Below are positions 26,327-36,071 of a DNA stretch of 64,000 nt, piece by piece. The position numbers and the translations under genes are program-made. Source of the stretch: Bacteroidia bacterium (GTDB lineage: Bacteria; Bacteroidota; Bacteroidia; Cytophagales; Cyclobacteriaceae); the NCBI GenBank assembly GCA_030425425.1, contig JAUIAO010000013.1, positions 1 to 64,000 of the forward strand, written 5' to 3'. Position 1 is the stretch's first letter, and every line of letters starts with the position of its first letter. The notes below the pieces were generated by a model that was given only the letters and a program-made list of their open reading frames with translations, did no database searches and was not told the origin of the DNA.

Positions 26327-28969
26327 TTAATGACTAAATGACACTGACCCCGTCACTTTCAATTCCGTAGAGATCACTTCTGATGTGGATGACTTGTTTT
26401 CAGCATCCAGACCGGGCTGTTGACCTCCAATAAAAACCATGAATTTACCAGGTTCAATTACACGCTTTCCGCTGGAATTTATCATGGATAATTGGCGTGG
26501 ATTTAAAATAAACTCCACTGTTTTACTTTCTCCGGAGTTGAGATGAATTCTCTGAAAACCTTCTAACTGTCTCGATGGACGCGGAGTAGAGGCTTTTAGA
26601 TCAGACAAATATAGCTGTACCACTTCATCTCCTGACATTTGGCCAGTGTTGGTGACTGTCACAGAAACGGAAATCGAATCACCAGCTTTCACTTTAGTCG
26701 GAACTTTCAAGTCAGCATATTCAAATGATGTGTAACTAAGTCCATACCCAAAAGGGTAGAGGGGAGTCCCCTGGTAATATCTGTATGTTCTGCCAGCCAT
26801 ATCATAATTCTCAAATGCAGGTAATTCATCCAGTGAGGTGTAATAAGTGATCGGCAAACGTCCAGCAGGATTATAATCTCCAAAGAGCACGTCTGCTAAA
26901 GCATTCCCACCTTCTTCTCCAGGATAGCCTACATGAAGAATGCCGTTAACATGCTCTTTTGCCCAATTAACGGCCAATGCGCTGCCTGCATTGAGTACCA
27001 ACACTACTGGTTTGCCAGTTGCGACAATCGCTTTCAATAAATCCATCTGCACAGGTGGTAAATCCAGATCATCTCTATCACCTCCTTCACCTTCCAGCCG
27101 CTGTGATAATCCCAATACTACCACCGCTACATCTGCTTGTTTTGTGATACCAACAGCCTCATTGATTTTTGCCTGATCAGGCATCGACCAGAGTAGCTGC
27201 GCTCTTGCATCTGATTCATCACTTGTGAATGTTACTTCAATTGGATATTTATTTCCTGCTTTTAATTCGATTCGACCCGTTTTATACTTTGCGTGATGAA
27301 TTGATCCACGTCCATTGCTGATTTCTTGACCATCTATTTTGATAGACATTCCACGTTTTGATAATACAGCTAATTCATATTCACCGGAAGTAGGAGGGAG
27401 GAGATATCCTTCCCATTTTACTGAAAAGTTGTCAACTAACTCCTTCGAGATAGGTTGATGCTGCCAGAGGAAGTCTATATTATCATCTATTCGCTTTATT
27501 ACAGGTTTACCTTCGAATTTCATGTTTGAATAGTATTTTCCTGTAAGTCCTTGTTTTCCATCTTTTGTTTTGAGGTAAAATGAAGGAATTGGTTTTAGGT
27601 TCCACGTATTGTCAGATAAATGAGATCCCTCTTCATACATGACTTCTATGCCAGGATTGACTTTGCTCTGGATACCCTTCAGGAATGTTACTGGATTTTT
27701 CGGTGTACCATGATAGTTGCCAACGAGTGATTCCCAATTGTCAGCATTTGGTCCAATCACTGCAATTTTTTTGATCTCTCTTCTGTCTAAGGGCAGAATG
27801 TTTCTTTCATTCTTGAGTAAAACAATGCTCTCCTGGGCAGCTTTCCTTGCCAATTGGTTGTGAGCATCTGAACAAACTATGTCAGCTCTCAAATTTGTAT
27901 AAGGAACCATTTCCTGTGGGTCAAACATTCCTAGCTTAAAGCGCGCCTTCATTAAGCGCTTAACTGATTTGTCAATGGTTTCTTCACTAACCAAACCCTG
28001 ACTAACTGCTTCATTTAGATTTTCATAATAATTACCACAGTTTAGATCACATCCTCCAGATATACCGATAGCAGCAGCGGCTGGTTTACTATCTGCCAGG
28101 TGATGGCCCGTTTCAATGTCTCTGATGGCTCCACAATCAGACACTACATATCCATCAAACCCCCAGTTCTTACGAAGTAGTTCGTTGAGCAAGAAGTCAT
28201 GTCCACTGCAAGATTCACCTCTGAATCTGTTGTATGCACCCATAATAGAGTAAACCTTTGCATCTTTTACGGTTTTTCTGAAGGCCGGAAGATAGGTTTC
28301 GTACAGATCTCTGTCTGACACATCTACATCAAATGAATGGCGCAATTTTTCAGGGCCAGAGTGCACAGCAAAATGTTTTGACGTGGCTATTGTCTTGAAA
28401 TACTTTGGATCATTTCCTTGTAGTCCGTTGATGAATGAAGTAGCCAGTTCTCCGGTGAGGTACGGGTCTTCACCATATGTTTCATGGCCTCTTCCCCAGC
28501 GTGGATCCCGAAAAATATTGATATTAGGTGACCAAAAATCCAGTCCGGTATAAATTCCTCTTTTACCATTTCTCACAAATTCGTGATGCTTCGCTCGGGC
28601 TTCATCTGCTATGACAGAGCCAATCTCCGTCATCAAATCTTTGTTGAAAGAAGCTGCTACGGATATAGATTGAGGGAAAACAGTGGCATAACCAGCCCGG
28701 GCAACGCCATGAAGGCATTCATTCCACCAATTGTATGCTGGAATTTTTAACCTTGGAATCTCATCAGCATCGTTCGTCAATTGGCTGATTTTCTCCTCTA
28801 ATGTCATCTGATTTACTAGTATTTCTACTCGTTCATCAAACGGTAGCTCATGATCGAAATGACGGAAATCTACTGTCTGACCAAAAGCAAATTGAAAGCC
28901 GAGTATGAAAAAAATAAGCAAAGAGCGACTTAATTTGTATTGTCTGATGGAGGAATTATTTATTTTCAT
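26327..28969 (-). CDS. GH3 beta-glycosidase with PA14 insertion, secreted
   Basis: 880 residues with a signal peptide (..FQFAFGQ). The GH3 TIM barrel contains WWNECLHGV, SPNINIFRDPRWGRGHETYGEDP, KHFAVHSGPE and the nucleophile Asp in VVSDCGAI near 276. A PA14 domain (about 470-575, LTGKYYSNMKFEG) is inserted in the second domain, followed by YPGEEGGNALADVLFGDYNPAGRLP and an FN3-like C-terminus. This layout is common in beta-glucosidases and beta-xylosidases/arabinosidases of Bacteroidota; substrate is uncertain. It stands between the replication cassette and the uronate genes with its own upstream gap. Confidence 0.92.
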   Translation of the reverse strand: MKINNSSIRQYKLSRSLLIFFILGFQFAFGQTVDFRHFDHELPFDERVEILVNQMTLEEKISQLTNDADEIPRLKIPAYNWWNECLHGVARAGYATVFPQSISVAASFNKDLMTEIGSVIADEARAKHHEFVRNGKRGIYTGLDFWSPNINIFRDPRWGRGHETYGEDPYLTGELATSFINGLQGNDPKYFKTIATSKHFAVHSGPEKLRHSFDVDVSDRDLYETYLPAFRKTVKDAKVYSIMGAYNRFRGESCSGHDFLLNELLRKNWGFDGYVVSDCGAIRDIETGHHLADSKPAAAAIGISGGCDLNCGNYYENLNEAVSQGLVSEETIDKSVKRLMKARFKLGMFDPQEMVPYTNLRADIVCSDAHNQLARKAAQESIVLLKNERNILPLDRREIKKIAVIGPNADNWESLVGNYHGTPKNPVTFLKGIQSKVNPGIEVMYEEGSHLSDNTWNLKPIPSFYLKTKDGKQGLTGKYYSNMKFEGKPVIKRIDDNIDFLWQHQPISKELVDNFSVKWEGYLLPPTSGEYELAVLSKRGMSIKIDGQEISNGRGSIHHAKYKTGRIELKAGNKYPIEVTFTSDESDARAQLLWSMPDQAKINEAVGITKQADVAVVVLGLSQRLEGEGGDRDDLDLPPVQMDLLKAIVATGKPVVLVLNAGSALAVNWAKEHVNGILHVGYPGEEGGNALADVLFGDYNPAGRLPITYYTSLDELPAFENYDMAGRTYRYYQGTPLYPFGYGLSYTSFEYADLKVPTKVKAGDSISVSVTVTNTGQMSGDEVVQLYLSDLKASTPRPSRQLEGFQRIHLNSGESKTVEFILNPRQLSMINSSGKRVIEPGKFMVFIGGQQPGLDAENKSSTSEVISTELKVTGSVSFSH

Positions 28970-29107
28970 TTCTAAAAATTCTTAATCAATGTAAATCAGA
29001 AAAGTACATGACTGAACCACAAAACAGTTATGTTATATAAATTATCTTATGTTAAGTAGAGCTTAAATAGAACAATAGCCACTCACTCTGCTTACTAAAC
29101 AGCATTT

Positions 29108-30298
29108 TTATTTATTCATTGAGGATCGGATTCCAAGCTCAAGTCCACGCAGCTCGGCCAGCCCTCTCAGTCTGCCGATAGCAGAATAGCCGGGATTGGT
29201 TTTCTTACCTAAATCATCCAGCATCTGATGTCCGTGATCCGGACGCAGAGGCATTCGATAATCCTTTCTCCCATCTCTGATACGTTTGTTTTGCTCTTCA
29301 ACTAATGCCTTCATCACACCAAACATATCTACATCTCCATCCAGATGATCAGCCTCATGGAAATTTCCTGATTTATCTCTTCTAGTTGCTCTGAGATGGA
29401 TAAAATTAATGCGATGAGCTAAGCGCTCTGCCATTCCCACCAGGTCATTATCTGCTCTTACTCCATAAGAACCAGTACAAAAGCACAGTCCATTGTTCGG
29501 GCTATCAACAACTTCACAAAGCTGCCTTGCGTCAGATTCAGTACTCACGACTCGTGGTAATCCTAGAATTGGAAAAGGTGGATCATCTGGATGAATGGCC
29601 ATCAACACTCCTGCTTCTTCAGCCGCTGGAATAATCGCTCTCAGAAAATCATATAGATTGTTTCTTAATTGCTCATCACCTATGGCAGCATATTCGTCCA
29701 ATACAGATTGGAATTGCTCTAAAGTGTATCCTTCCTCAGCACCTGGTAAGCCCGCAATGATATTGTTGACCAAAAGAGATTTTTTTTGATCGTCCATTTG
29801 ATCGAAGACCTCTTTTGCTTTTTCTTTTTGGTCTTCTGAATAATCAGATTCTGCTCCAGGTCTTTTGAGTAAAAACAACTCAAACGCAGCGAATTCTGTA
29901 GCATCAAATCTCAATGCTCGTGATCCATCAGGCATTTCATATGCAAGATCTGTTCTGGTCCAATCCAAAACAGGCATGAAATTATAGCACACCGTATCTA
30001 TTCCACATTCACCAAGATTCAGGATACTTTGCTTATAATTTTCTATGAATTCTAGATAGTTCCCTTTTCTCTTCTTAATATCTTCATGGACAGGAATACT
30101 TTCTACGACAGACCATGAAAGCCCTTGGTGTTCAACTTCCGCCTTGCGCCTAAGAATTTCATCTTTTTCCCAAACCACACCATTTGGAATGTGGTGAAGA
30201 GCAGTTACAATGCCTGTAGCACCTGCCATTTTGATGTATTCAAGGGAAACTGGGTCGTTTGGACCATACCATCTCCAGGTTTGCTCTAATCCTTTCAT
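29108..30298 (-). CDS. uxuA: Mannonate dehydratase
   Basis: 396 residues, cytoplasmic. It converts D-mannonate to 2-keto-3-deoxy-D-gluconate (KDG) in the glucuronate branch of hexuronate catabolism. The N-terminus ([15 protein letters not shown]), [40 protein letters not shown] and [12 protein letters not shown] are typical UxuA blocks; His, Cys and Asp of these bind the metal. It lies nine bases after the UxuB-like gene, so they form an operon. Confidence 0.95.
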   Translation of the reverse strand: MKGLEQTWRWYGPNDPVSLEYIKMAGATGIVTALHHIPNGVVWEKDEILRRKAEVEHQGLSWSVVESIPVHEDIKKRKGNYLEFIENYKQSILNLGECGIDTVCYNFMPVLDWTRTDLAYEMPDGSRALRFDATEFAAFELFLLKRPGAESDYSEDQKEKAKEVFDQMDDQKKSLLVNNIIAGLPGAEEGYTLEQFQSVLDEYAAIGDEQLRNNLYDFLRAIIPAAEEAGVLMAIHPDDPPFPILGLPRVVSTESDARQLCEVVDSPNNGLCFCTGSYGVRADNDLVGMAERLAHRINFIHLRATRRDKSGNFHEADHLDGDVDMFGVMKALVEEQNKRIRDGRKDYRMPLRPDHGHQMLDDLGKKTNPGYSAIGRLRGLAELRGLELGIRSSMNK

Positions 30299-30307
30299 TT
30301 TGTAAAA

Positions 30308-31153
30308 TTAAACACCACTAAAAGCACTGAAACCACCATCAATAGGAACTACAACTCCGGTAACGAATTTAGAACCTTCGCCGCATAGCCACAAAAGCGT
30401 ACCGAGCAGATCTTCTGGTTCACCATAACGAGCCATTGGAGTATGCTCGAGAATTGTATTGCCCCGGTCTGTTCTGGAACCATCTGGATTGGTCAATAGC
30501 GCACGATTTTGATCAGTAAGGAAAAAACCGGGTGCCAGGGCATTTACCCTGATATTGGCTTTAGAAAAATGGACCGCCAACCACTGTGTAAAATTGCTAA
30601 TCGCTGATTTGGCTGCACTATAGGCAGGTATTTTAGTCAAAGGTCGAAAAGCATTCATCGATGAAATATTGATTACAGAACATCCCTTTTTACCAATCAT
30701 ATCTTTCGCAAATACTTGCGTGGGAAGTAAAGTCCCAATAAAGTTAAGGTTGAAGACGAATTGAATGCTCTCCGGATCTAATGTGAAAAATGTTTTCAGT
30801 TCAGCGTTTTCTTCATCACCCAAATCAAAATGAGTTTTGGCTGTTGTTCCTTTTGGATGATTGCCTCCAGCCCCATTAATTAAAATATCACAACTTCCGA
30901 ATTCTTGGGTAATAAGACCTTGTGCCTTGCGTAAACTTGCTAGTTCCAATACATTGGCCTCCACTCCGATTGCCTTACCGCCATTTTTGATGATATCCTC
31001 AGCAACCTTCTGAGCATTCTCTTTTTTCAGATCTAGTATGGCAACTCTTGCTCCTTGTCTGCCTAGCTCTTTGGCCATCACCCCGCAGAGGACGCCACCA
31101 CCTCCGGTAATTACGACTGTTTTACCAGAAAGCTCTTCGTGAATTGGATTCAT
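30308..31153 (-). CDS. SDR-family D-mannonate oxidoreductase (UxuB-like)
   Basis: 281 residues. A Rossmann glycine motif (VVITGGGGVLCG), the NGAGGN block and the catalytic Ser, Tyr and Lys (ISSMNAF, YSAAKSA) mark a classical short-chain dehydrogenase. Its position directly before uxuA and the sequence type (with the long insertion TTAKTHFDLGDEEN) fit the SDR mannonate dehydrogenases that replace the unrelated E. coli UxuB, reducing fructuronate to mannonate. A gluconate-5-dehydrogenase-like role is the alternative. 22 bases separate it from the upstream CE8 gene. Confidence 0.8.
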   Translation of the reverse strand: MNPIHEELSGKTVVITGGGGVLCGVMAKELGRQGARVAILDLKKENAQKVAEDIIKNGGKAIGVEANVLELASLRKAQGLITQEFGSCDILINGAGGNHPKGTTAKTHFDLGDEENAELKTFFTLDPESIQFVFNLNFIGTLLPTQVFAKDMIGKKGCSVINISSMNAFRPLTKIPAYSAAKSAISNFTQWLAVHFSKANIRVNALAPGFFLTDQNRALLTNPDGSRTDRGNTILEHTPMARYGEPEDLLGTLLWLCGEGSKFVTGVVVPIDGGFSAFSGV

Positions 31154-31175
31154 ACAATAATGGTTTTGATTCTAT

Positions 31176-32135
31176 TTAAAAATAACTTTTTAAAGGATTC
31201 CATCCTCTAAAAATCTTTTCTAAGGTATATTTTTTAAGCTCCTTTTTTGTCAATTGATGGGACCAATCTACTCTATTCGCTGGATTAGCTCCTGCTCCGA
31301 TAGAATTGTACTCTGCATAAAAAGCAGTTCCTTTAGAATTCCATTCTTTCCAGCCAACTGGAATGATATGAGCTCCTAACTCACAATTGATGAAAACAGT
31401 CTTCGCATACTTTCTCCATGGTCTGCCCAAATAAGTTTTACCCTCAGGTAATTCCTCACCTTTGATTTTGCAATCTTTAAAAACAAAACCATAATCTGAA
31501 TCTTCAATGGTTGAAGCTGCAGTGATGTAAGAGGATTTCAGAGAGATGATCTCACACGATTCAAAAACAGCTGTTGCCTGACCAAAGATGTAATCTGTTG
31601 TGCCATATATTGTACAATTTTTGAAATACTGTCTGGCATTTTCCCCAGCCAAATACATCGTATCCTGGTTTCCCTTGAACGTACAGCTTTCAAATACGAC
31701 CCGATCAGACTCTACATGAAGAGCCACAGCCTGCCCCACTTCTCCAGCAGTATTTTCTATCACCAAATCTCTGGCCGTGAATTCATTTGCTTCTACTTTC
31801 AAAGTGTAAGTATGAAAAGTACTATTTCTGCCTCTATCGATTTTCTTGAAATAATCACCATACGAGATAGTAGTGGTTCCCGTAGAATCACCAATTAATG
31901 ATAGCTTGGTATTCCAAGAATATACGATCACTTTTTCCTTGTAAACACCATTTTTAATGTAAATCTGGATCGGCACGTCTGGAAAGGACTTGGTGGCATC
32001 AATAGCCGATTGGATGGTGGTATGGTCACCAGATCCATCCTGAGCTACCACAATCAGGGTTTGATAATTTTGAGCTTGTAAAGAGTAAGCAATTAAAAGA
32101 GATCCTATCCAGGAAATTACTGCTCGTTTTATCAT
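31176..32135 (-). CDS. Pectin methylesterase (CE8), second copy
   Basis: 319 residues with a signal peptide (..IAYSLQAQ). The CE8 blocks are complete: GQAVALH, GNQDTMY (catalytic Asp), TDYIFGQ (second Asp) and LGRPWRKYA. It shares architecture with the enzyme at 4288-5232 (DGSGD.T..QSAIDA near the N-terminus) but differs enough to be an old paralogue. It is the first gene of a CE8-uxuB-uxuA run, and an operator-like site lies at 32139-32152, four bases before its start. Confidence 0.95.
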   Translation of the reverse strand: MIKRAVISWIGSLLIAYSLQAQNYQTLIVVAQDGSGDHTTIQSAIDATKSFPDVPIQIYIKNGVYKEKVIVYSWNTKLSLIGDSTGTTTISYGDYFKKIDRGRNSTFHTYTLKVEANEFTARDLVIENTAGEVGQAVALHVESDRVVFESCTFKGNQDTMYLAGENARQYFKNCTIYGTTDYIFGQATAVFESCEIISLKSSYITAASTIEDSDYGFVFKDCKIKGEELPEGKTYLGRPWRKYAKTVFINCELGAHIIPVGWKEWNSKGTAFYAEYNSIGAGANPANRVDWSHQLTKKELKKYTLEKIFRGWNPLKSYF

Positions 32136-32138
32136 ACG

Positions 32139-32152
32139 ATCAATCGTTTACA
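32139..32152. promoter_or_regulatory. Operator-like site upstream of CE8
   Basis: ATCAATCGTTTACA keeps the central AATCG and TTTACA of the operator at 4163-4178 (8 of 12 around the CG). It touches the CE8 5' end, so it would lie in the leader. Confidence 0.25.
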
Positions 32153-32304
32153 ATTCATGTACATAGTGTTTGCTAAAAACGATCACCGATGAGTGGCTCT
32201 TCTAATTATATTAATCATACACTTCAGGTATTTACCTAACCATGATAAAGTGATCGTTCAGTGCAGCTCCAGAGATTTAATCCTCACAAGAAATTAGATC
32301 CGTT

Positions 32305-33153
32305 TTATTCTGAATAGGCTACCACTTCTTGTCTCGCTGAGCCAAGACCTTCAATACCCAATTCGATTACATCACCATGTTTGAGGTAAACTGGAGGTTT
32401 AAAACCTAGGCCCACTCCCTCCGGAGTACCAGTAGAAATGATATCGCCGGGCATCAGACTCATAAACTGAGAAAGATAAGAAATTACCTGCTGAATATTG
32501 AAAATGAAATCATTGCTATTGCCATCCTGCACTCTGTTGCCATTAAGTTCCAACCAAAGGTTGAGATTGTTGGGATTTGCTATTTCGTCTTTAGTAACTA
32601 ACCATGGTCCAAGTGGCGCGAAAGTATCACAGCTCTTTCCCTTTACCCATTGTCCACCTCGCTCGAGTTGGAAAGCACGTTCACTTACGTCATTGTGCAG
32701 TGCATAACCTGCCACGTAATCCATCGCATCTTCCTCAGATACATAATTTGCTCTTTTTCCGATAACCACAGCTAATTCTACTTCCCAGTCCGTTTTTTCA
32801 CTGTTTTTCGGGATCACAATATTGTCATTAGGCCCAACGACAGATGAACTGGCTTTGAAAAAAACCACTGGCTCAGTAGGTACCGTCATTCCACTTTCTT
32901 CTGCGTGTTTTCGGTAGTTCAGCCCAATACAGATAATTTTTCCGGGACGTTTCACAGGTGCTCCAAGCCGAACATCATTGCTGACCACTGGTGATGAATC
33001 TACATCGAATTTCTGTAACAATTCTTCTACACCACCTGCAGCGAAAAAGTCTTCATCATAGTCACTTACCAGTTGACTCACATCATATCTTACACCATCT
33101 ACCTCTACTCCTGGTTTTTCTGCTCCGAACTCTCCAAATCTTATTAATTTCAT
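32305..33153 (-). CDS. FAH-family hydrolase, probable 2,4-diketo-3-deoxy-L-fuconate/rhamnonate hydrolase
   Basis: About 282 residues from the ATG at 33151-33153 (MKLIRFGEFG); an earlier ATG at 33174 is less likely. The fumarylacetoacetate-hydrolase fold is clear: ICIGLNYRKHAEES, EPVVFFKASSSVVGPND, DWEVELAVVIG (metal Glu/Asp), GYALHNDVSERAFQ, KSCDTFAPLGPW and STGTPEGVG. FAH enzymes of this group cut 2,4-diketo-3-deoxy acids from L-fucose or L-rhamnose to pyruvate and lactate. The neighbouring SDR gene supplies the matching dehydrogenase. Substrate assignment is inference. Confidence 0.82.
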   Translation of the reverse strand: MKLIRFGEFGAEKPGVEVDGVRYDVSQLVSDYDEDFFAAGGVEELLQKFDVDSSPVVSNDVRLGAPVKRPGKIICIGLNYRKHAEESGMTVPTEPVVFFKASSSVVGPNDNIVIPKNSEKTDWEVELAVVIGKRANYVSEEDAMDYVAGYALHNDVSERAFQLERGGQWVKGKSCDTFAPLGPWLVTKDEIANPNNLNLWLELNGNRVQDGNSNDFIFNIQQVISYLSQFMSLMPGDIISTGTPEGVGLGFKPPVYLKHGDVIELGIEGLGSARQEVVAYSE

Positions 33154-33332
33154 ATTTTTATTGCTATTTAGCATTTGGCTTATTGGCGATACCAGTGTTT
33201 GATTACTAAACTGGATTCACTCGCCAATTGCTGATTTGCTGTTTTTTATTTATCTATTTTAAACTATCTCTTATTCTCTAACATTTATCTTCCTCGCACT
33301 CAACCAAAAAACCATAAACGCACAATAAACTA

Positions 33333-34112
33333 CTAAGTATTCAATGTTACAAACCCTCCGTCTATAGCAAAATCGCTACCGGTAATAAAGGATGCTTCAT
33401 CCGAGCATAAAAAGAGTACCAAATCGCCCATTTCCTGAGGTTGCCCCATTCTGCCTATAGGTTGAGTTTTAGACAGGTTTTCAAACATTTCCTGTTCTCT
33501 TCCGGGATAGTTTTTCTCAATGAATCCATCAACGAACGGTGTGTGCACTCTTCCTGGAGAAATGCTATTGCAACGTATCTTATACGGAAGACAATCTTTG
33601 GCCACACTTAGCGTCATGGCATGGACGGCACCTTTGCTGGTAGAATACGCCAAGCGGTCTGAAATACCCACATGAGCTGCCACGGACGACAAATTTACTA
33701 TAGCACCTCCGGAAGACTTCATTCGCTCCACTCCTGCTTTCAATGTATTGAAAACTCCTCGTATATTGACTTGATAAATGCGATCTAGATCTTCTGCTGT
33801 GGTATTCAAAATACTTCCTACATGAGCGATTCCCGCATTATTGATGAGGATATCCAGTTGGTTATTCCCGATAGCTTTCTCAAATGCCAGTTCGACGCTT
33901 TCAGGATTAGCCACATCGCACTGAAAAGCCGAGACTTCACCACCTTCTTTTTTGATCTCATCTACCACTTCATTCGCTCCTTCAGGATTCATGTCCAGAA
34001 TATTGACTTTGGCTCCATTCCCTGCAAGGACAATTGCTATCGCCCTGCCGATACCGCTACCGCCACCAGTGACAATCGCTACTTTTCCGTCCAGATTAAA
34101 TTTCTTACTCAT
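33333..34112 (-). CDS. SDR dehydrogenase, probable 2-keto-3-deoxy-L-fuconate/rhamnonate dehydrogenase
   Basis: I take the ATG at 34110-34112 (MSKKFNLDGKVAIVTGG), giving 259 residues and leaving a 16-base gap to the upstream gene; an upstream ATG would overlap it. TGGGSGIG binds NAD(P); NNAGIA, LSSVAAHVG and YSTSKGA hold the catalytic residues. SPGRVHTPFVDGFI near the C-terminus is the substrate loop. Paired with a FAH hydrolase and sugar genes, it fits the diketo pathway for 6-deoxy-L-sugars. Confidence 0.78.
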   Translation of the reverse strand: MSKKFNLDGKVAIVTGGGSGIGRAIAIVLAGNGAKVNILDMNPEGANEVVDEIKKEGGEVSAFQCDVANPESVELAFEKAIGNNQLDILINNAGIAHVGSILNTTAEDLDRIYQVNIRGVFNTLKAGVERMKSSGGAIVNLSSVAAHVGISDRLAYSTSKGAVHAMTLSVAKDCLPYKIRCNSISPGRVHTPFVDGFIEKNYPGREQEMFENLSKTQPIGRMGQPQEMGDLVLFLCSDEASFITGSDFAIDGGFVTLNT

Positions 34113-34128
34113 TTCGCTTGTCTTTTGA

Positions 34129-34998
34129 TCATTCTGATTTAGCAATTCTCCAGCATTCTTCAGCAATATCTTTTAATAAAATAGCCTGTTGCCAGCGATC
34201 CCCCTCTTCTACAAGATTACCGCTTTCATCTCGTACCAAACGTGCATAAAAGTATTGGCTTGGGAGCAACTCGGTAGTGAATGGGAGAAAATCCCCGGGT
34301 TGAGCATTTTTCAAAAAGCCTTTGAAGCTCTTTACCCACATTTCCTTGAAATGCTCTACATAACTTAGGTTTTTACCATCCGAAATATCGACCTGAATGG
34401 ATCCTGGATTCCCGATTCTCCCATGAATGAAAGAAACCCGGTCAAAAACCGGCTGAATGAAACTAAGCTTATCCTCCCAGATTCCATTGACCATTTCCAG
34501 ACCTGTGTACCAATGTGAGAAATCTGCATTGAAACGAATCTCCGGGAAACGTTTGATAATTTCCACAGTTCGCCACATGTCTTGAGTGATAGTGGCACGG
34601 TGTGTCTCTACGAATATTGGGAATTTGTTGATTTCGGAAGCATCAAAAATGTATTCCAGCAGGCAGTTGATCTCTTCATCTGATTCCATTCCCCACCCCA
34701 CATGAACAGTGGCACAATCATATCCTTTTTCCAACCAGACAGGTAAGTGTTCGTCCAAATCTCCTACTTGATTGACGCGGAGTTGTGCTGTAAGATTGAG
34801 ATTGAATTTGGAACAGAGTGCCGGATCACCGTCCTGCACTCCTTCAAAGCCAGCATTTTTAATTGCCTGATATTTCTCCTCTTCACTTACCTGATAAGGC
34901 CCAGAAGTGAATGATGGTAGATCATCTAGGTTCCAATAATTGAAATCACACCTTAGGTAAGGTTCTTTTTGACTACCATCATTACAGTTTGATATCAT
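34129..34998 (-). CDS. TIM-barrel sugar isomerase/epimerase-like protein
   Basis: 289 residues, no signal. It shows the xylose-isomerase-like barrel pattern: EEKYQAIKNAGFEGVQ, ATVHVGWGM, FVETHRATITQD (metal Glu, His), FNADFSHWY (Asp, His) and VSFIHGRIGN. The substrate is unknown. It lies first in a run with the SDR and FAH genes, so it may isomerise or epimerise an intermediate of the deoxysugar or uronate pathway. Confidence 0.7.
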   Translation of the reverse strand: MISNCNDGSQKEPYLRCDFNYWNLDDLPSFTSGPYQVSEEEKYQAIKNAGFEGVQDGDPALCSKFNLNLTAQLRVNQVGDLDEHLPVWLEKGYDCATVHVGWGMESDEEINCLLEYIFDASEINKFPIFVETHRATITQDMWRTVEIIKRFPEIRFNADFSHWYTGLEMVNGIWEDKLSFIQPVFDRVSFIHGRIGNPGSIQVDISDGKNLSYVEHFKEMWVKSFKGFLKNAQPGDFLPFTTELLPSQYFYARLVRDESGNLVEEGDRWQQAILLKDIAEECWRIAKSE

Positions 34999-35020
34999 AT
35001 TGCGGCAATTCCGAAGAAGA

Positions 35021-36028
35021 CTATTGAATGAAAACCTTCTTTTTAAAGCCTGAATCGGTTACTAACACATACAATCCAGAACAAACCTCTACAGATTGTC
35101 CTCTTCCTTGGAATTGTCCGGAGATTGTGTAAACAGATACCTGGCCTTTTTCTACAGATACTGTATAGTTCTGTATTTTGATTGGGTCTTCTTTTATTAA
35201 CCTGGAACTTGCTACAACATCAATTGGCTCAGATGAAGCAGAATCTGCTACAATCGTGATTTTGTGAATTTTTAAATATTGTCCTTTGTAAGCTCCCAAG
35301 TCTCCATTGTCCAGGTTTCCGATAAATCTTAGGTGAATATTTCCTGCTTTAGAAGCATTCACTATTTCCTTAAAGTATGAATTGTTATCAGCAGTGTACG
35401 TTTTTCTTACTCCACCATTATCATCAACAGCATCATCAACATAATTTACATCATCGAACGTCAATCCTCCGTCTGTTGAATACTCAATATTGTAAGGAAC
35501 GAATCTTCTGTCAGCCTGAATTCCTATGTCTGGAGATGCTTCGATAGTTACAGACTGTAGGTTGCTAATTTCTGGGCTTAGAATATAGCTGTACTTAATG
35601 TCTTCATCGAGAGTATCTACTAAAGGTTTCAACTGTATGTAACCCATCGAAAGTGCAGGTTCCAACACCGGGTCATATTTCTGGTCGCATACAGGCATGA
35701 TCATAGCATTTTTATATTGCCACCCGAACTGCTCTCCGGTTTCATTGTGCAAATCATAAAAAACACAAGGACCTTCAATTTCACCACATCGATTTTCATA
35801 TTGGTATCTTCGCTCGTAATCTTCCCAATCGGCTCCACCATCTTCAGGGCAGCCTTGATAGTGTTCTTCAACTCCATCATTACCGATTAGATCATAATCA
35901 AAACCGGATAAAAAATAACCTTCGTCATGAGGAGTCATGTCACCGGCCACCAGCGTAAATTCAGTTTGTGCGTTACCCGTGGTAACCACCATGAGTGTGA
36001 TAAGAAAGGATAGTAAAATATGTCTCAT
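35021..36028 (-). CDS. Secreted protein of unknown function with T9SS tail
   Basis: 335 residues with a signal peptide (..VVTTGNAQ). The body is acidic, has four Cys in its first third (CPEDGG, RCGEIEGPC, PVCDQ) and reads as a beta-sandwich; residues about 155-190 (VPYNIEYSTDGGLTFDDV) and LKIHKITIVA resemble carbohydrate-binding-type modules. The C-terminus (VSVYTISGQFQGRG ... GLYVLVTDSGFKKKVFIQ) is a short T9SS sorting tail. It lies between a transporter and deoxysugar genes. A pectin-binding surface protein is a guess. Confidence 0.75.
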   Translation of the reverse strand: MRHILLSFLITLMVVTTGNAQTEFTLVAGDMTPHDEGYFLSGFDYDLIGNDGVEEHYQGCPEDGGADWEDYERRYQYENRCGEIEGPCVFYDLHNETGEQFGWQYKNAMIMPVCDQKYDPVLEPALSMGYIQLKPLVDTLDEDIKYSYILSPEISNLQSVTIEASPDIGIQADRRFVPYNIEYSTDGGLTFDDVNYVDDAVDDNGGVRKTYTADNNSYFKEIVNASKAGNIHLRFIGNLDNGDLGAYKGQYLKIHKITIVADSASSEPIDVVASSRLIKEDPIKIQNYTVSVEKGQVSVYTISGQFQGRGQSVEVCSGLYVLVTDSGFKKKVFIQ

Positions 36029-36071
36029 AATTTTTAGTTTAGGATCTCTAAACTAACCATAAGGTGAGGCC

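Noticed and set aside
33333-34112. KduD (2-dehydro-3-deoxy-gluconate dehydrogenase)
   Set aside because: The motifs differ from KduD, and the pairing with a FAH hydrolase fits the diketo deoxysugar route better. It is not excluded.
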